Assembly (NCBI GenBank): GCA_000827495.1
Contig: KN817614.1
Location: 62,001-126,000, forward strand
Direction of reading: 5' to 3'
Length of the DNA: 64,000 nt
Source: Hypholoma sublateritium FD-334 SS-4
Taxonomy: Eukaryota; Basidiomycota; Agaricomycetes; Agaricales; Strophariaceae
Positions 1 to 12,300 of this stretch are shown here, in pieces; position 1 is the stretch's first letter, and each line of letters opens with the position of its first letter. The position numbers and the translations under genes were made by a program. Under the pieces are notes generated by a model. It worked only from the letters and a program-made list of their open reading frames with translations. It had not been told where the DNA came from and did not search any database.

Positions 1-1033
1 TGAGTGGTTCGTTGAAGGGTGCAAGTGAAGATGGGGAAGATCGACGGGCTTATTGACAAGCCCGTCGACTTCATCGACAACCATGGCCATGTCATCGGAT
101 TCCACAGCATCTTTCGATTGCCCTTCATGGGCGACAGACTGCGGGTCAACAACAAGCACATAGGCAGCCGCCCCACTCTCCGCGAGATGCACCTTGAGGC
201 GCCGCGCAAGCAATGCGTCTTGTACGTCAAGATACGACTTGTCAGTCGACGAGGCATCAGCTGGCAAAGGGGAAGAGCCTTCCGGCTGTGTCAGATAGAT
301 AAAAACACGCGACTGCACCATCCTCACCAGTGGACTCTTCGCACGACAGCAGGTTGGGATATCTAATCTCGAGCCCGTACACCAGCGTCCGATACAGGTA
401 CAGCTGCAGGCGCAGGTCGCCAGGGCTCCACCGTCGTCGCCGCCACGGGGTCGACGCCAATGCTCCAGCGGAGGCTATACAGGGCCTTGGCGACATCAGG
501 GCCGTGCACAAGGGAGCCGACGACGAGGGTGGCGACGTTGACGATTGAGCCAATAGTGCCCCTCCTGAGAGCTGGGGTGGAGCGGGGACGCTGATAGGTA
601 TTGATTTACTCCGTTGTACGCGTGGTCGCGACGACGAAGGCAGAGCGCATGTCCTGGTGCGTTTGCGCGGGGGGCTGAAGTCGGGGTCGGACAAGCAGCT
701 CGATTCACCCGGGTCCGAACTCGTCGAGGCTATCGAATTGCCTGAATCCTGGCGTATATAGCACGGCGCCGCCCGAAGCAGAGAATGAGTCCTCTTGCTG
801 GAAGTGGGGAAGGGTACGACGGTGGCATTTTGCGAGCTTGGCGCTGGCATTGGCACAGGGGTCGGTTCCACAGACGTGGCCGCTTGGTCTGTCGAGTTTT
901 CCGTGGGCACCATTGACACTGTTACGCTGGCGAGCGACAAAACGCATGTGGTGGGCTGGGCGCGACGAATCGTGAGCGGATTCACTGGGCAACCTGACCG
1001 CGCTCGCAAAGGAAGACCTGACTGATACCGCAT
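1..1033 (-). CDS. Unrecognised low-complexity protein, partial at the left edge
   Basis: I do not recognise this gene. A long open frame on the minus strand runs from the first in-frame ATG at 1033 to about 328. It encodes a Ser/Pro/Thr-rich, probably disordered segment with basic patches (PPRKRTR, PWRRRRWS), then a more ordered stretch (LRLQLYLYRTLVYGLEIRYP). A 49-nt GT-AG intron (279-327) would join it in frame to a second exon, 278 down to base 1, which stays open to the window edge and reads SSTDKSYLDVQDALLARRLK and onward. Without the splice the frame stops at 257. The open frame also extends upstream of 1033 to about 1108 without an ATG, so a further 5' exon is possible. The basic patches could suggest a nuclear protein, but no domain supports a function. 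Reality of the gene is moderate; the splice is inferred. Confidence 0.4.
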
Positions 1034-1280
1034 TCTGAACTGAAGATAATCCAATGTCGTCCAACTAGATCGGTGTTGCAACCAGTGCACTGAAGGGACA
1101 ATGTTCAAGGTGATGTCGACGGACAGAAGAAAGCGTGTTTTCTCCCCACTTAAACCGAACTTATACCCACCCTAATTGCTTTTGTGCCTGGAGACAACGC
1201 TTTGCCGGTTCGGCATAGGTTCGGCAGGCGCGTCCGCAACATTAACTAGACGCGCTTGTCACGTGCACCGTGTTTAATTT

Positions 1281-1452
1281 TGGGGTGCTGCATCAGCAAT
1301 GCCTGATTTTGGGACCCACGCTATGGCACTGTGGGAGGCTATGCAGTGCTGTATAGCACCCACATAGTGTCCCATAGTGTCATAGCATGGGTCCCCATCT
1401 GCATAGCGCTAGGTAGCCCCTGTAGCATTCCCTGACATTGCTGATGTGTGCC
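1281..1452. mobile_element. Hairpin MITE-like element
   Basis: Nested inverted repeats fold this ~165-bp segment into one long hairpin. The outer arms carry CATCAGCAATG at 1291-1301 and its exact complement at 1436-1446. The inner arms, 1311-1336 and 1370-1395, match at all but three of 26 positions when one is reverse-complemented. There is no coding capacity. The size and structure fit a miniature inverted-repeat element, but I could not identify a target-site duplication, so mobility is inferred. It lies in an otherwise empty stretch between the edge gene and the F-box gene. Confidence 0.5.
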
Positions 1453-2042
1453 CAAGTGCCCCCTATTATTGTGCCATTTATGTAGCCTCGTGGTTACCTC
1501 GAGGTTTGTTTTCTAAGTTCACTAAACCCGACATATCCACTTACTAAAAAGGATGACCAAAAGATGACAGAACAATCAGCAAACAGAAAGTGGCAAGAGT
1601 TTGGCAAGAGTAGAAAACAAAAGCACCTTGTTTTCTATGCCACGCCATCCAAGATCATCGAATCGTAGTGACACCCGGTCCGCGGTGGAGTGACTCTTGT
1701 TTTTCTTATAAGCGTTAGTACATAACTCATTCCAAACTCATTCAACTTGCGGCATGGGCTTTACGCTCACGTCGCCCACGGCCCACCCGTCGGTCCAATC
1801 GCGGCATATGCCGTAAGTATTTGGATACCCGCACATGCGGCGACGTCCCCGGAGTCACCCGGGGCTGATCACGATCTTCAAGCCATACATAAGAGTCACC
1901 TTTAACCTTGACTTATCTTCGATAGTATTTCTACGGTCTGGTCCAAGTCTGGTCTCGGATCTCTGAATACCATAGGATCGTGATACGGGGTCACAACAAT
2001 GGAGGTTCTTTCATTTGTCTTTCACACTATGTTCCCCAGTCC
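1447..2042. other. Intergenic, upstream of the F-box gene
   Basis: This stretch holds no gene I can support. It is the 5' flank of the F-box gene, with AT-rich segments near 1540-1620 and 1680-1740. I see no clear TATA box or repeat. Confidence 0.5.
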
Positions 2043-3551
2043 ATGAATGGCATTGCTGACGATGTTTCTTCGTTTCTCATTCAGGACCAAAGATATGTAG
2101 CACCGTTATCTATTGCTCAAGATCTCCCATTCGATGTACTGCAGGAGATATTTCGCTATTATATGTCCGCCAAAGGTCCACTTACAATGACCTACAGCTT
2201 TCCAGCGTTTGTGCTCTGCCATATTTGCTCAGGGTGGAGGAATTCTATCCTTGCAATGGCATCTTTGTGGACGTCGATTACCTTTCCTGTGCAGACCATA
2301 CGCAAACTACACCCTCCGTTCACGCTTCATATCAACCCCAAAAGCACCAGACTTATCTCGTGGTGGAAAGAGTATCTCCCAAATGTGCCGCCATCCATAT
2401 ACCTTTTCAGCCCCCCCTCGACTCTACGCAAAACACGTCCTTCTAATTTTGATATCGACGCCCTCGATAAAGCATATACCACATTTTTCTGCGGGTCTTT
2501 CTTCCGGTCCGCTCGTAGTCTTGTCCTGAACATAATAAACCAGGATCTCGACAACATCTGTAGCGACCCGACACCATTTCCCAACCTGCGCGATCTCAGG
2601 ATTAAAAGCGACCCCGACTCTAGGATCCCGCGTATGCCGGTGTCCGCCTTCCCATCCGCACCGCGCCTTGTCTATCTCCATCTTGCACATTCTGAATTGT
2701 TTAGGCAACGCCTACTACATGTATTCCCCTGGGCCCAGCTCACGCACCTATACATTCCACGCACAGTCCCGTACGACAGTTTTCAGAGTCTCATGAGGCT
2801 CAGTAGCAGTCTCAAGCTCGCCGCGTTCATATTGCTCTCCGACAACCCTCAATCTGGACCAGGCGCGGTCGTCCCCGAACCCGCGCCGGTTGCTACCCAC
2901 GACGTCTGCACTCTGCGCCACCTAGTCATCGCAGTTAGCAACGCCACCTCCGTAATCTCGCGAGCCTTTGACTCCATCCACCTCCCCGCGCTCACCGCGT
3001 TGCGTTTATGCAGCGTCGCTTACCCGCTGACGGACATTGTGGAGGTCCACCGACTTCTCGGGACAATGCCTGCGCTCGAGGAGCTGCATTTCGACGCGAC
3101 GCTCTCGTTTGCGGACAGCTATGTCCTACCGTTTAGGTCAGCGCCGGCGGGGCAAACACTCGGAACGCTCGTGCCCCGCCTGCGTCACCTCATCATCGAC
3201 TTCGTCGACCCAAGCCGGGAAAATGCGGGCACGAACATCGTGTCTTTCTTACAGTCTGCGTGGCTTTGCAAGGGGTGGCCAGAGCGCTATGAGCGCGAAG
3301 GTCCGGTCCGGCGGCGCCTTGAATTCGTTATAGAAAATGACTCGCTTGTGGAAAGCGAGCCCGTCCCGGAGGAGATTGTCGCAGAGGTAAAGGCGTACTT
3401 GGAAGCAGGCGGGCGTATTGGACTACCATTTGAGGTCTCGATAAAGGATGCGGATTCATTTGCTACGCCAAGGCACATTCTCAATGTTTTCGACGAGAAG
3501 CTCCCTAGTCAAGGATGGAATAGTTCCTTGGAATTTTACGATGAACTTTGA
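2043..3551 (+). CDS. F-box protein of the Agaricomycete LRR-like type
   Basis: The protein is 502 residues from the ATG at 2043, in one exon; the frame is open further upstream only from a GTG. Residues ~27-78 form an F-box: LPFDVLQEIFRYY, then a VLCHICSGWRNSIL helix, then SLWTSI. This is the usual mushroom arrangement of LP..VL..IF, a V/C..W segment and LWS/T. The rest (~150-470) has irregular Leu-rich segments such as FPNLRDLRI, APRLVYLHL and MPALEELHF, consistent with degenerate leucine-rich repeats. Known family role: the F-box binds Skp1 in an SCF ubiquitin ligase and the Leu-rich part selects the substrate. The substrate cannot be told from sequence. Such genes are numerous and fast-evolving in Agaricomycetes, and being intronless is common among them. 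Confidence 0.85.
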   Translation: MNGIADDVSSFLIQDQRYVAPLSIAQDLPFDVLQEIFRYYMSAKGPLTMTYSFPAFVLCHICSGWRNSILAMASLWTSITFPVQTIRKLHPPFTLHINPKSTRLISWWKEYLPNVPPSIYLFSPPSTLRKTRPSNFDIDALDKAYTTFFCGSFFRSARSLVLNIINQDLDNICSDPTPFPNLRDLRIKSDPDSRIPRMPVSAFPSAPRLVYLHLAHSELFRQRLLHVFPWAQLTHLYIPRTVPYDSFQSLMRLSSSLKLAAFILLSDNPQSGPGAVVPEPAPVATHDVCTLRHLVIAVSNATSVISRAFDSIHLPALTALRLCSVAYPLTDIVEVHRLLGTMPALEELHFDATLSFADSYVLPFRSAPAGQTLGTLVPRLRHLIIDFVDPSRENAGTNIVSFLQSAWLCKGWPERYEREGPVRRRLEFVIENDSLVESEPVPEEIVAEVKAYLEAGGRIGLPFEVSIKDADSFATPRHILNVFDEKLPSQGWNSSLEFYDEL

Positions 3552-3971
3552 CATGTAGGGCATCTCTCTTTTAAATTTAGGTTTTAAGCTGTAAATGTAT
3601 TATACTTGCATTTGAGATCTAGTAGTATGCAAACCTGCAAGATGAAGACGCGACGAAACCCTTTTATCAGTAGAGCTGGAAAAGGGACTTTTTCTCCTAG
3701 TACACATGTCTTGTTTGTTGTTGTATTTTCTCTATGATAAATCCTGCGGTCTAAGTCAGCGTAGAAATAGCACAGAGTTTCGCAGCACACTAACGGTGGA
3801 GGAAGTCTCGTCTACTGTATTTGTAGTTAAATTCCGTTTCCTTCTATAATAGTTTTGTTCAGAGGGATGCGACGCTTTTCCTGCCGGTTCCCCGAAATCG
3901 CCATACATCTAGAAAATCCTACAAATTCGTAATAATTTTTGAGAATGAGAATCATTGTCCAGGGGTACAGG

Positions 3972-5506
3972 TCAAAGGCTCGCCTTTTGAGTTCCAAATA
4001 CAATCCCAGCAGCCGCAGGTACTTGTTGGGGAAGTGTCTGTTAGATATTTTGGAAAGGATTACAAGGAGAAGACTTACAAAAAGCAATTGCGACGTTGTA
4101 AATTGAGTTTATAACCTCAGATCTTTTGGTTGGAACCATCGTCAAAATCCCAATTCTGGTTATGTAGGCGTTGATTAATAAATGCAAATCCCATGGCAGA
4201 TTTTAAGGCATACCCAATCAGGATCAATGCAAAGATAGTCAATAAACCTATCCTGATGAACATATTCCTTGGCACTCCGTGGGCCGCCAAAGTAGGTTCA
4301 TATGCACTCCACGAATAACGAAATTTAAGGGCTATTGAAGCTGTTCGTTTCCCCCTTGAGAAATTTGTCCTCCGAATTAACAGTTCCTGGAACTGGACAT
4401 ACTTTCAATTATTAGGGCGAGCACTGTTCCAGTCAATCCGACGCCTGAAGCAATCCGCGACCTTACCCATAACAATATTTAAGCGAATACGAGCCCAATA
4501 TAAGCAGAAGCACTCACATAGTTGGGTGAACTATATGGCAGCGTATTCCAGAAGGATCTCGTTGAACGATAGATGGATCTTGTAGGCCCACCTGAAGAAA
4601 AATCAATCATTTTAATAGCTCCTAGGGTACACTTATATCTCGCATACCACAAGAGATCCTGTCAGAATTCCCATTGAGATAAATACTGGTAAAATGTAGA
4701 GCTAAAATCTCATTAAGCGCTGCAATATTCAGGGGAGTAAGTAATAGCTACCAAAAATATCTCGACAAAGTGACTTGCAGCCGTATTCCTTAGTGGAAAT
4801 ACGTATAGATATATCTGCAATTAAACCAAAGCGCTGTCAAATTCAAATAAAAACATGCGATAAGATATATACCTGCAAAATAAATGCTGCTGTGGAGTAT
4901 GCTGTACTACAACGTCAATCCACTCTCGTCAATGGATGGTGACCAAGATAAATGAGGTACTCACTACACCGCAGACGTGTATATTAATACTGCTTGTGCC
5001 AAGCAGATGCCCTGTTTGGGCTCAGAGCCTTCCTGGCTGCCCAAGATGAGGAGCGCGGACAGGCTCGAGAATAGGCACGACAGTATGAAAAGGTACCAAG
5101 TCGGCCCCCTTACAATGGACGATAACCAGGCAGTTTTTATTACAACAAGTAGAATAAACACCGCAAGGACTTCCAAGATGTCGCAGATAAGGATGATGGG
5201 ATTCATGGGGTAGGTTGTGACGCTATGATCAGAGGATAGCAAACTCTTTAAACGTTTCTTGGAATATCGTTGTAGTGATATTACAATTAGAATGATGATT
5301 ATCACTATCAGACGCCCATTCACCAGTCCCATATTGGTGTGTAGACATGAAAGGCCGCTCAGTGGGTCATTACGACTCATTTTCTGACTGGTACCATACG
5401 ATATATGACTCTCATAGACACTACATCGACAAAAGTCCTGCGTTGAAGCTACTGTACTGATACAGACGCTGCAATATCGCATAGCCCAAATTTCCGTAAT
5501 GGACAT
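3972..5506 (-). CDS. Fungal 7TM (GPCR-like) membrane protein
   Basis: Nine exons, read from the minus strand: 5506-4968, 4906-4873, 4814-4752, 4701-4648, 4591-4518, 4461-4403, 4331-4214, 4155-4116 and 4037-3972. They total 349 codons with every junction in phase, giving 348 residues from the ATG at 5506; an internal Met at 5379 is an alternative start. About seven to eight hydrophobic helices are visible, for example LIVIIIILIVISL, ILICDILEVLAVFILLVVI and LYILPVFISMGILTGSLV. It has features of a large, mostly uncharacterised Agaricomycete 7TM family: CLAQAVLIYTS after the third helix, GLQDPSIVQRD, and a C-terminal AAAGIVFGTQK just before the stop. Function is unknown; a receptor role is guesswork. 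The weakest junction is the donor at 4115 (GTTATA): the stronger GTAAGT site nearby would shift frame. Confidence 0.7.
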
Positions 5507-6515
5507 GGGAGCTCAGAAGAGGCGGTCAAATACAACACTTTTGTTTCTCTAGGTGACTGTAGAAAGGCGTGTTTCCATCAGTGAGTCGTGCCTTCGATGA
5601 TGAATCAGTAGTTGTTTTCACAACAGCTTCTGATACCATGTAAGACAGGCGCCTGGAGCGCGTCATCGCAAAGCTCGCCCACATCATACGCACGTCACCC
5701 AACAGTGTTCAATAGGCGAGTAAGGCTTACAGGTATGCCTACCGCGGGAGAGCGGGTTGCAATATAATTTTTAGTGACATTCTCCGTTAATCCTGAGGGG
5801 GAGGCGGAGATCCATTGACGTCTGCTCGCATTGGTGACGCTCGAGGAAGCAGTTGGATAGATGGTAAAAAATAAAGAAGTACAAGGCACATCTTCTGAAA
5901 TCCGATCAGCCAGTAGTTTTCCCAGCGCTCTCGCGGATGATAAGATTACGCAAGAGTACGAACCTGTAATCATTGGCATTGAATGCGACACACGCAAGTA
6001 TATATGGAACCAGCTCCTGCTTTATCTTATACTCTACGTGGTGAGTACATATGAGGATAGTCTAAAATATGAATTGTAAGACAGTGAGAAGCAATCCTGT
6101 GAGAGAAATAACATCAGCATGAGATAATGGTCAGTAACATAGAGACATTCATCAATCTTGTCCAGCCGTGAACGAATTGTACCCCAGATATAATTTTGCT
6201 GTTGAAAAATATATGTCAATCAAAAAGATTTAACGCCAAAAGTACGTATAAACCTTCAACGTTCAACGTTCAGGCTACGAGTTCAATTCGACACCTTGTC
6301 TGTCGCTGTCAGTGTATCACATCGGAGGTTATTCCCTACAGTTACCATGCATCGTGATACGTCAGACAAGAGCATTTATATAGCGGGTATAGCACTTGAT
6401 ATCGGAAAGCGCTTCTCGCCTCATCACTCATCACGCCTAAGTCAAGTCAAAATAAATGCAAGTACAGTGAACCATTCTCTCTCTCATATGTATTAACGAC
6501 TGCTCAGGGCACACA
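5507..6515. other. Intergenic stretch between divergent genes
   Basis: This separates the 7TM gene (-) from the helical-bundle gene (+). A 100-codon minus-strand frame (5997-5695) has no recognisable domain and could be 5' untranslated sequence or chance. No repeat is evident. Confidence 0.4.
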
Positions 6516-9328
6516 ATGACAATGGCAATCTACATCATGATGCCTCGAGGGGCGTAACTGGAGAAACACTGGCGAAGTCCCACTTAACCCCAAGATTGAT
6601 TAACGTTGCGAATATCGTTGATCCAGCAGTCAGCAACAACCCTGTTCTTTCTGCCGCTATTCAAGTGCTGGACCAGATCTCAGAAGTAGGAAAGGTCGTT
6701 CCCTTCGTCTCGCCCGCATTCGTCATCCTGAAGATAATCATCGACCTCGAGCGTCGGGCGGTGGATGTGGACATCAAATGCAACGACCTGCTCGAGCGCA
6801 TCACATTCCTGCTCAGCCACCTTCCAATGCTCAAAAAGGTCGAGATCACGCCGGCAACGCGCACGGTCGTCGGGCGCATCAACGACGCGCTCAAGGACGC
6901 GGCAGCGCTGATTGCCGCGTATCGCCGGCAGGGCCCGGTCGCTCGGCGGCTCCGGCTCTCAAACCGCGACAAATTTACTGCTTGCGCGGACGCGCTCAGC
7001 AACTGCTCCGGAGACCTCTTGACGAGCCTCCAAATCCACCAGACCATCAAGCTCGACGTGCTCACCCGCGGAGTTCCCCTTGATGCCGAAGACACGGCTG
7101 CGGAGACTTTCGTCCTATCCCATGGGGGCAGTGTCGACGCCGTCGTGTACGACCGCGTGCTGGTACGCGAATTTGCGCAGGAGCGGAAGCTGTCCATGGA
7201 CGACACGGTGATGGAACAGCTCAATACGAACCTCACAGAGACTATTCAGCAGACCCACGCGCGGCTGGAGGGCTTTCTACGCGACAACGTCAGCACTTCC
7301 ATCACTGAGGGCTTGAAGACCCTGGCGCTGGAGAAGCTCATCGCGGAATCGGAGCAGAAGTTTACATGTGTTCAGTGCGATAAAGAGTTCACTGAGCACA
7401 GCAATGGACCCAAGGCATGCTCATTCCATCGTTCAAACTCCCAGGACCGGCGAAGCAGTGTGTTCGAGTGCTGCGGTACCACCTCCCCGTGCCAATTTGG
7501 GTCCCATCGCATCAAGCACCACTCGGACTATCCCTACGGCGCCTTTTTCGCATCTCGTTTCAGTTACCGTAGCTACGGCCTCGCTGGACGCTTTCTTAAG
7601 TGGGCGAACGTAGAGGACAGGGACCTCGAGAACGACGAGACTGAAAAGGCGTCGGTGGGACAGCTCCTCAGCTGGACGAACGAAGGCCCCAATGTCAATG
7701 AGAACATTATGTTCATCAACATTGGCCACCTTTGGTATGACGGCGCGTACTATGTTGATACATTCACAGCTCAGGAGCTGCAGACGCTCAACCGGTCGAT
7801 TCGTCTTTCGCGGAGGACACTCATTTTCCGGACGTCGCCCGACCCTAATAAATACGCGATGGGTGAATGGGTTCTTTCCGACTCTGGCGACATATGCGGT
7901 GTGCGTGTGTCTGCCAAAACCAGTACTTCGGCGGAGCCGTATGTTCGTGTCTGTTACATCGACCTGGCAACTAGTACGCAGAGCGCGCCGACCGTAACTT
8001 TGTCCGAAGGTGGCCTGCGTACCTACAGGCCTGCATCTCCGTACATCCTTCCGCACGCCGTTCGCATAGGCCCGGAGTTCACGCCGGGTGCCTCGCGCCC
8101 CGTTCGTACAGACTTCAAGACGGTAACGACATCATCTTTTGCCGTTATCTTGAAGACAATGTCCGATCCTCCGCTGACCGCCAATCCTATGGCCTGCCCT
8201 TGCGATGGCGATGGCGACTACTTCAGAGGATCTATATCTGTGTTCAATAAGAACGACGAGATATCTCGGAAGTCTGTCGGTATAGCCTCCGTCAAGGCGC
8301 TATATCGCCTGGTTGGCGATGGAGATTATATACCCCTCGAAAAGATCAAGTTTGTGAATGAGGCCGGCGGTTTACTTCCCTTTACCCTCTTTCCTAGCCA
8401 GGCACGCCAGATCGACTTCGAAATCAAAGTACCACGGACGCAACAGGATGCGAAACTCGACATTCATTGGAGACAAGGCGCCTACGTGGCACGACACCGT
8501 CCGCTACGTCTGAAAATAATTATAGAAGACTTCGAAGGGGAGCAGGCTTCGCTCGTGCTTGAATATGTTTTCCAGCTGGAATCGCTCGGTGTCTTTGAGA
8601 AGAAGGATTACTATGGCGAATTAGCAACATTCTTCTTCGATAATCCCACCACCATGGAGCGTCACTACATCCACGTCCTAGACGATTCTATCCATAAAAG
8701 CATGACCATCCTCGACAGCTTCAGTAAGGACATCCGATATCAAGCCCTCCAAAAGCTCGTCTACAAGGCCATCAAATCAGGCCAGAGCGAGCTCGATCTA
8801 GGAATTGGGCGCGTATGCAGTTCTGGGGTGTGGGAATGGGCTGCTTATGCACTGATCGACCTCTCTTGCCAGCGGGTCTATGCAATTAAGTTCATTATGC
8901 ACGACGGGAACAAAGTCCCCAAAAAGCAGTTCGGCTCTATCAACTATGTGCTTTGTCCTCCCTGCGTGGAAGAATCTGAGGAAATGCGACCGGTCAGATA
9001 TGCCACCGAAACAGCAGCTCTGCCTCCTCTCGATCCATACGAGCAACCAGCCTATGTACAGGACGACGTGTTCGACGATGCAAAGCCACATATTGCTGCA
9101 GTCGGGCCTACCGAAACGTCCACCGCGGCATCAGGTCCGACTGGTGAATTTTACGCTGACCTGAGTGGTAGGCTCGCGTCGATGGACACAAGTCTTGCTG
9201 CCCTTAACCCCAGTCTCGCTTCGATTGATGCGAATATTACCTTGCTCAATGCAAATCTAGCCCGCATCGCAGTGGCCTTCGAAAGCCTGGCCGCGAATGT
9301 TTCGTTGCTAGCTTCTAAACGGATGTAA
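6516..9328 (+). CDS. MLKL-like helical bundle plus CHORD-like zinc module protein
   Basis: A frame of ~910 codons opens before 6596 and ends at 9328, but its first in-frame ATG would cut away half of the N-terminal domain. An upstream ATG at 6516 joins it in phase through a short 41-nt GT-AG intron (6554-6594); this start is my inference. Counting from 6596, residues ~15-180 look like the four-helix N-terminal bundle found in fungal NLR-like and MLKL-related proteins (PFVSPAFVILKIIIDLERRA, NDLLERITFLLSHLPML). Residues 258-309 carry CxxC, CSFH, FECC and CxxGxH, which resembles a CHORD zinc module except that the first pair is CxxC rather than CxxxxC. A long, probably beta-rich central part follows, and ~850-905 is heptad-like. 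There is no NACHT, kinase or repeat domain. Known relatives of the bundle act in membrane-permeabilising cell death; a similar role here is inference. Confidence 0.7.
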
Positions 9329-12300
9329 TATGCAGTGGAACCTTGGGTAAAAAAATATGTTCTGCAGTCTCATCTTTCGTAAACGATCTATTTCATGTAT
9401 TCTACGTGAGGCTGATGGCAAGAATTGATCTCTGCTCGTGGCGCTGCAATTTATATTCCTCCGACTCGGCGCTTGGATGGCGAGAAAACTGACTACGCCG
9501 CTCCCGTCGACAATAGATTAGGACAGGATACATTACATCTGTCATTACAGGATCTGCTAATTGTCGGAGAGGAGCCACACAGACAGGATGATGGTCCGTG
9601 TCGAACAAGAGGCGTCTCCGCGACTCAGGTTAGACAGGTTGAACCAGCCGGTATCGGTGATCCGGAGCCGGTGGCCCATTCTGCACTGACAATTGGCGCT
9701 CCGCAGTCACACCCGGTGTCCGGGACTCGGCTGTCACTCAAATCCTGTGGTCGTATTTCTAGCCATTCACCGCCTCGTCGCGAGCACTCTCGGACACTCT
9801 CGGACACGCTCGAGCCCCCTGGAACGTGACTCCGAAGTCTAGCAGCGCCTTCAATACCTACTGACAACCTACGACGTATACTCTGGAATGCGAAGCCATT
9901 GCGAAGCTGCGGTTCCTGAGCTTAAGCCAGGCTTCCTCTCCACTCAGCGACGGAGATTCTCTGCGTTTCAATGTCAGACCTTTCCCTGTCGGGATGGCCA
10001 ACCAGACGTCGACCAGCACCCCAGATCTCCAAGCCAGCTCACGCCGCTCGGCTCGGTTATGGACTGTCTGGCGAGCCAGGACGCAGCGGTCCAGCCCCGC
10101 GTCTCCCATCTGATGGATGATATCACCTTTACGAGAGCGCGAGCAGCTGACCGCCTGCTGTGATCCCGGTGGCACCCCTTGCTGGGCAAGCCTCCTCGCT
10201 TCCCCGGTCTGTCTTCCATCGCCATCGCCGTTTGGCGGTGTTCGAACTTCGCGCGATAATCTAGCTGCGAATCGGATTCTGCCTTCTGCCTGCCCTTCGC
10301 CGCATAAATTTGCGGCGCGAGGCTAGGTAATTGCTTCTACTATCAGCGTCCGTCATGGGGCCATCGCGTATTCCGTAAATATTGCAATCTGCCCGAACTG
10401 GCTAATTGAAGAATTGGCTAATTGGATTGGCACTCTCGAGGCGGCGTCTTCTCGCCACTCTATGTACTCCTTGCCGACCCGTGCACTGCCATGAATGCCT
10501 GTTAGGATGTCAGGAAGGGACCTGGACAGACGATGGGCGTTTGAAACCTGCGAGCCGGTCTGTGCCACAGCCACCGCCACCTTCCACATGGCGCCGCTGC
10601 AGACTGGTACTGAATATTCAATTCCAAACACCAGCGTCGTCAACCATTCACTTCCGAGTGTTTTATCTCTGCGGCTCGCCCACGGCGCCAACTATAGACA
10701 TGCCACTACGGCTACGTCCGCACCCTACGTATCGTCCCCAATCCCCAGCTCTATCTCTGCGCTATTCTCGGCGCACATACGACACTATGCGTGCCTCCGC
10801 CAGGGCCCGGGCGCCTGGCGCGATGAGACGTCCAATCTCGTCCTGTTCTGCGCCACTAATAGGCTAACGCGAGTGAGTGGATTACATACGCACGGGGAGA
10901 ACATACATACATTCATACATACATAGCTGCCTTCTCGCCCCAGCGCGCCCGAGCGGGCGCCCTCGCACGGTGCGCTTCTGCGTCGATGGTGCTCGCAGCG
11001 GCATAGAAAGCCCATGCGTGCATGCGCAATGGGAACGCTCCCAGGTTACCGGCGGCACTGCGACCGACGCGCACGCACACACGATCTGCGCACGCAGGCG
11101 TGCAGTCTCGCGGCGCTGATAGCGCGCGGGTATGGGTTATGCCATGATCATACATAGAGTGGTATCACACTGATCATGATGCTGCCATGCTCTTGCGCTA
11201 CGCGGACGCGTACGCGTGAGCGTGAGCGTTCTGGGCAGAGGGCAGCAGAGGCTCGTGCCGCGTACCGGCCCATATAGCTTATTATGCCTATAATAGACCG
11301 TGCTGTGTTTACTCCGAGGCGTTCGACGAGGTTCGACGGTGGTCGTGGACGCTTATATTTAATGTAGACATGCAGTGTCGTGCAGCGCTGTACTCGTCTG
11401 ATTGGTATAAGCTAGTGATTGGCTTGCCCCGGCTCAGATGAAAGTGAAATGAACGTGCGTCGAGGGGCGGATATGTAAGTGTGCTAGGTACCCTCGTACA
11501 AAGCCGGGGTGGCTGGACAGCGAGTTTAGGCTCGCACCGTCTGCTGTGCAAGGTACGCGCAGTCACATTAAATTCTCTGTATTTCAAATAGGCGCCAGCG
11601 CCAATCCAGATGGCCCGGCGCGTCCACCGTGGCAGCGGCTCTGGCCTCGTGGACCCCACTCTGAACCTGCTTATCACTCCGCGCCTACTCCGTCGCTGCG
11701 TGCTGTAAATCAGAGCGCGGAGTGCACACATGCTGGAGTATTGTCATACCGCGATCGTGCAGATAGCAATAGGGCTGTCTGCCCAGGAGCTATTCCCGGC
11801 CATGGCATCATCGACATCACTTGTCGTCTGTTCGAACTTCGCGCCTGCGCCACCGTCCGGAGGCAGCTTCTGGCTGGCCGCCAGTTCGGTGGGCGGTTGG
11901 TGCTTAATGGATGTGCTATGTTGCCTGGGTGGGGACCCCATATCGCGCGCAGAAAGCAACACATGCTAGCTGGCTCTATGATTCTCTGGCGTGTGGTAGG
12001 TGTATTCTGAGTGATTCTCCCCAGATTCTCCACTGTTCGCGCACAATTCGCGCGCTGCTGCTGTGCAGGATCTTGCGACCGCGACGGAACGTCGAGTGCG
12101 TCTCTGTTCTAGTGCAATGCGCAAATATCTACGCTAGTCCGACGTCCTCCAGACAATGGCGAGCCACGAACTTAGAAATACTGACATACGCCAACGCATT
12201 CCATATTAGGCAACGCTGCCCCTTCCAGCCCCCCATGATACGTCCCTCCACGCATCCTGCCATCCCACCATCTGCACCGCGCAGATGCCCACTTGGCGCC

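Noticed and set aside
4386..4410. Apparent 16-nt intron or frameshift in the 7TM gene
   Set aside because: Using the acceptor CTTCAATAG further on gives a normal 71-nt intron and restores frame, so there is no lesion.
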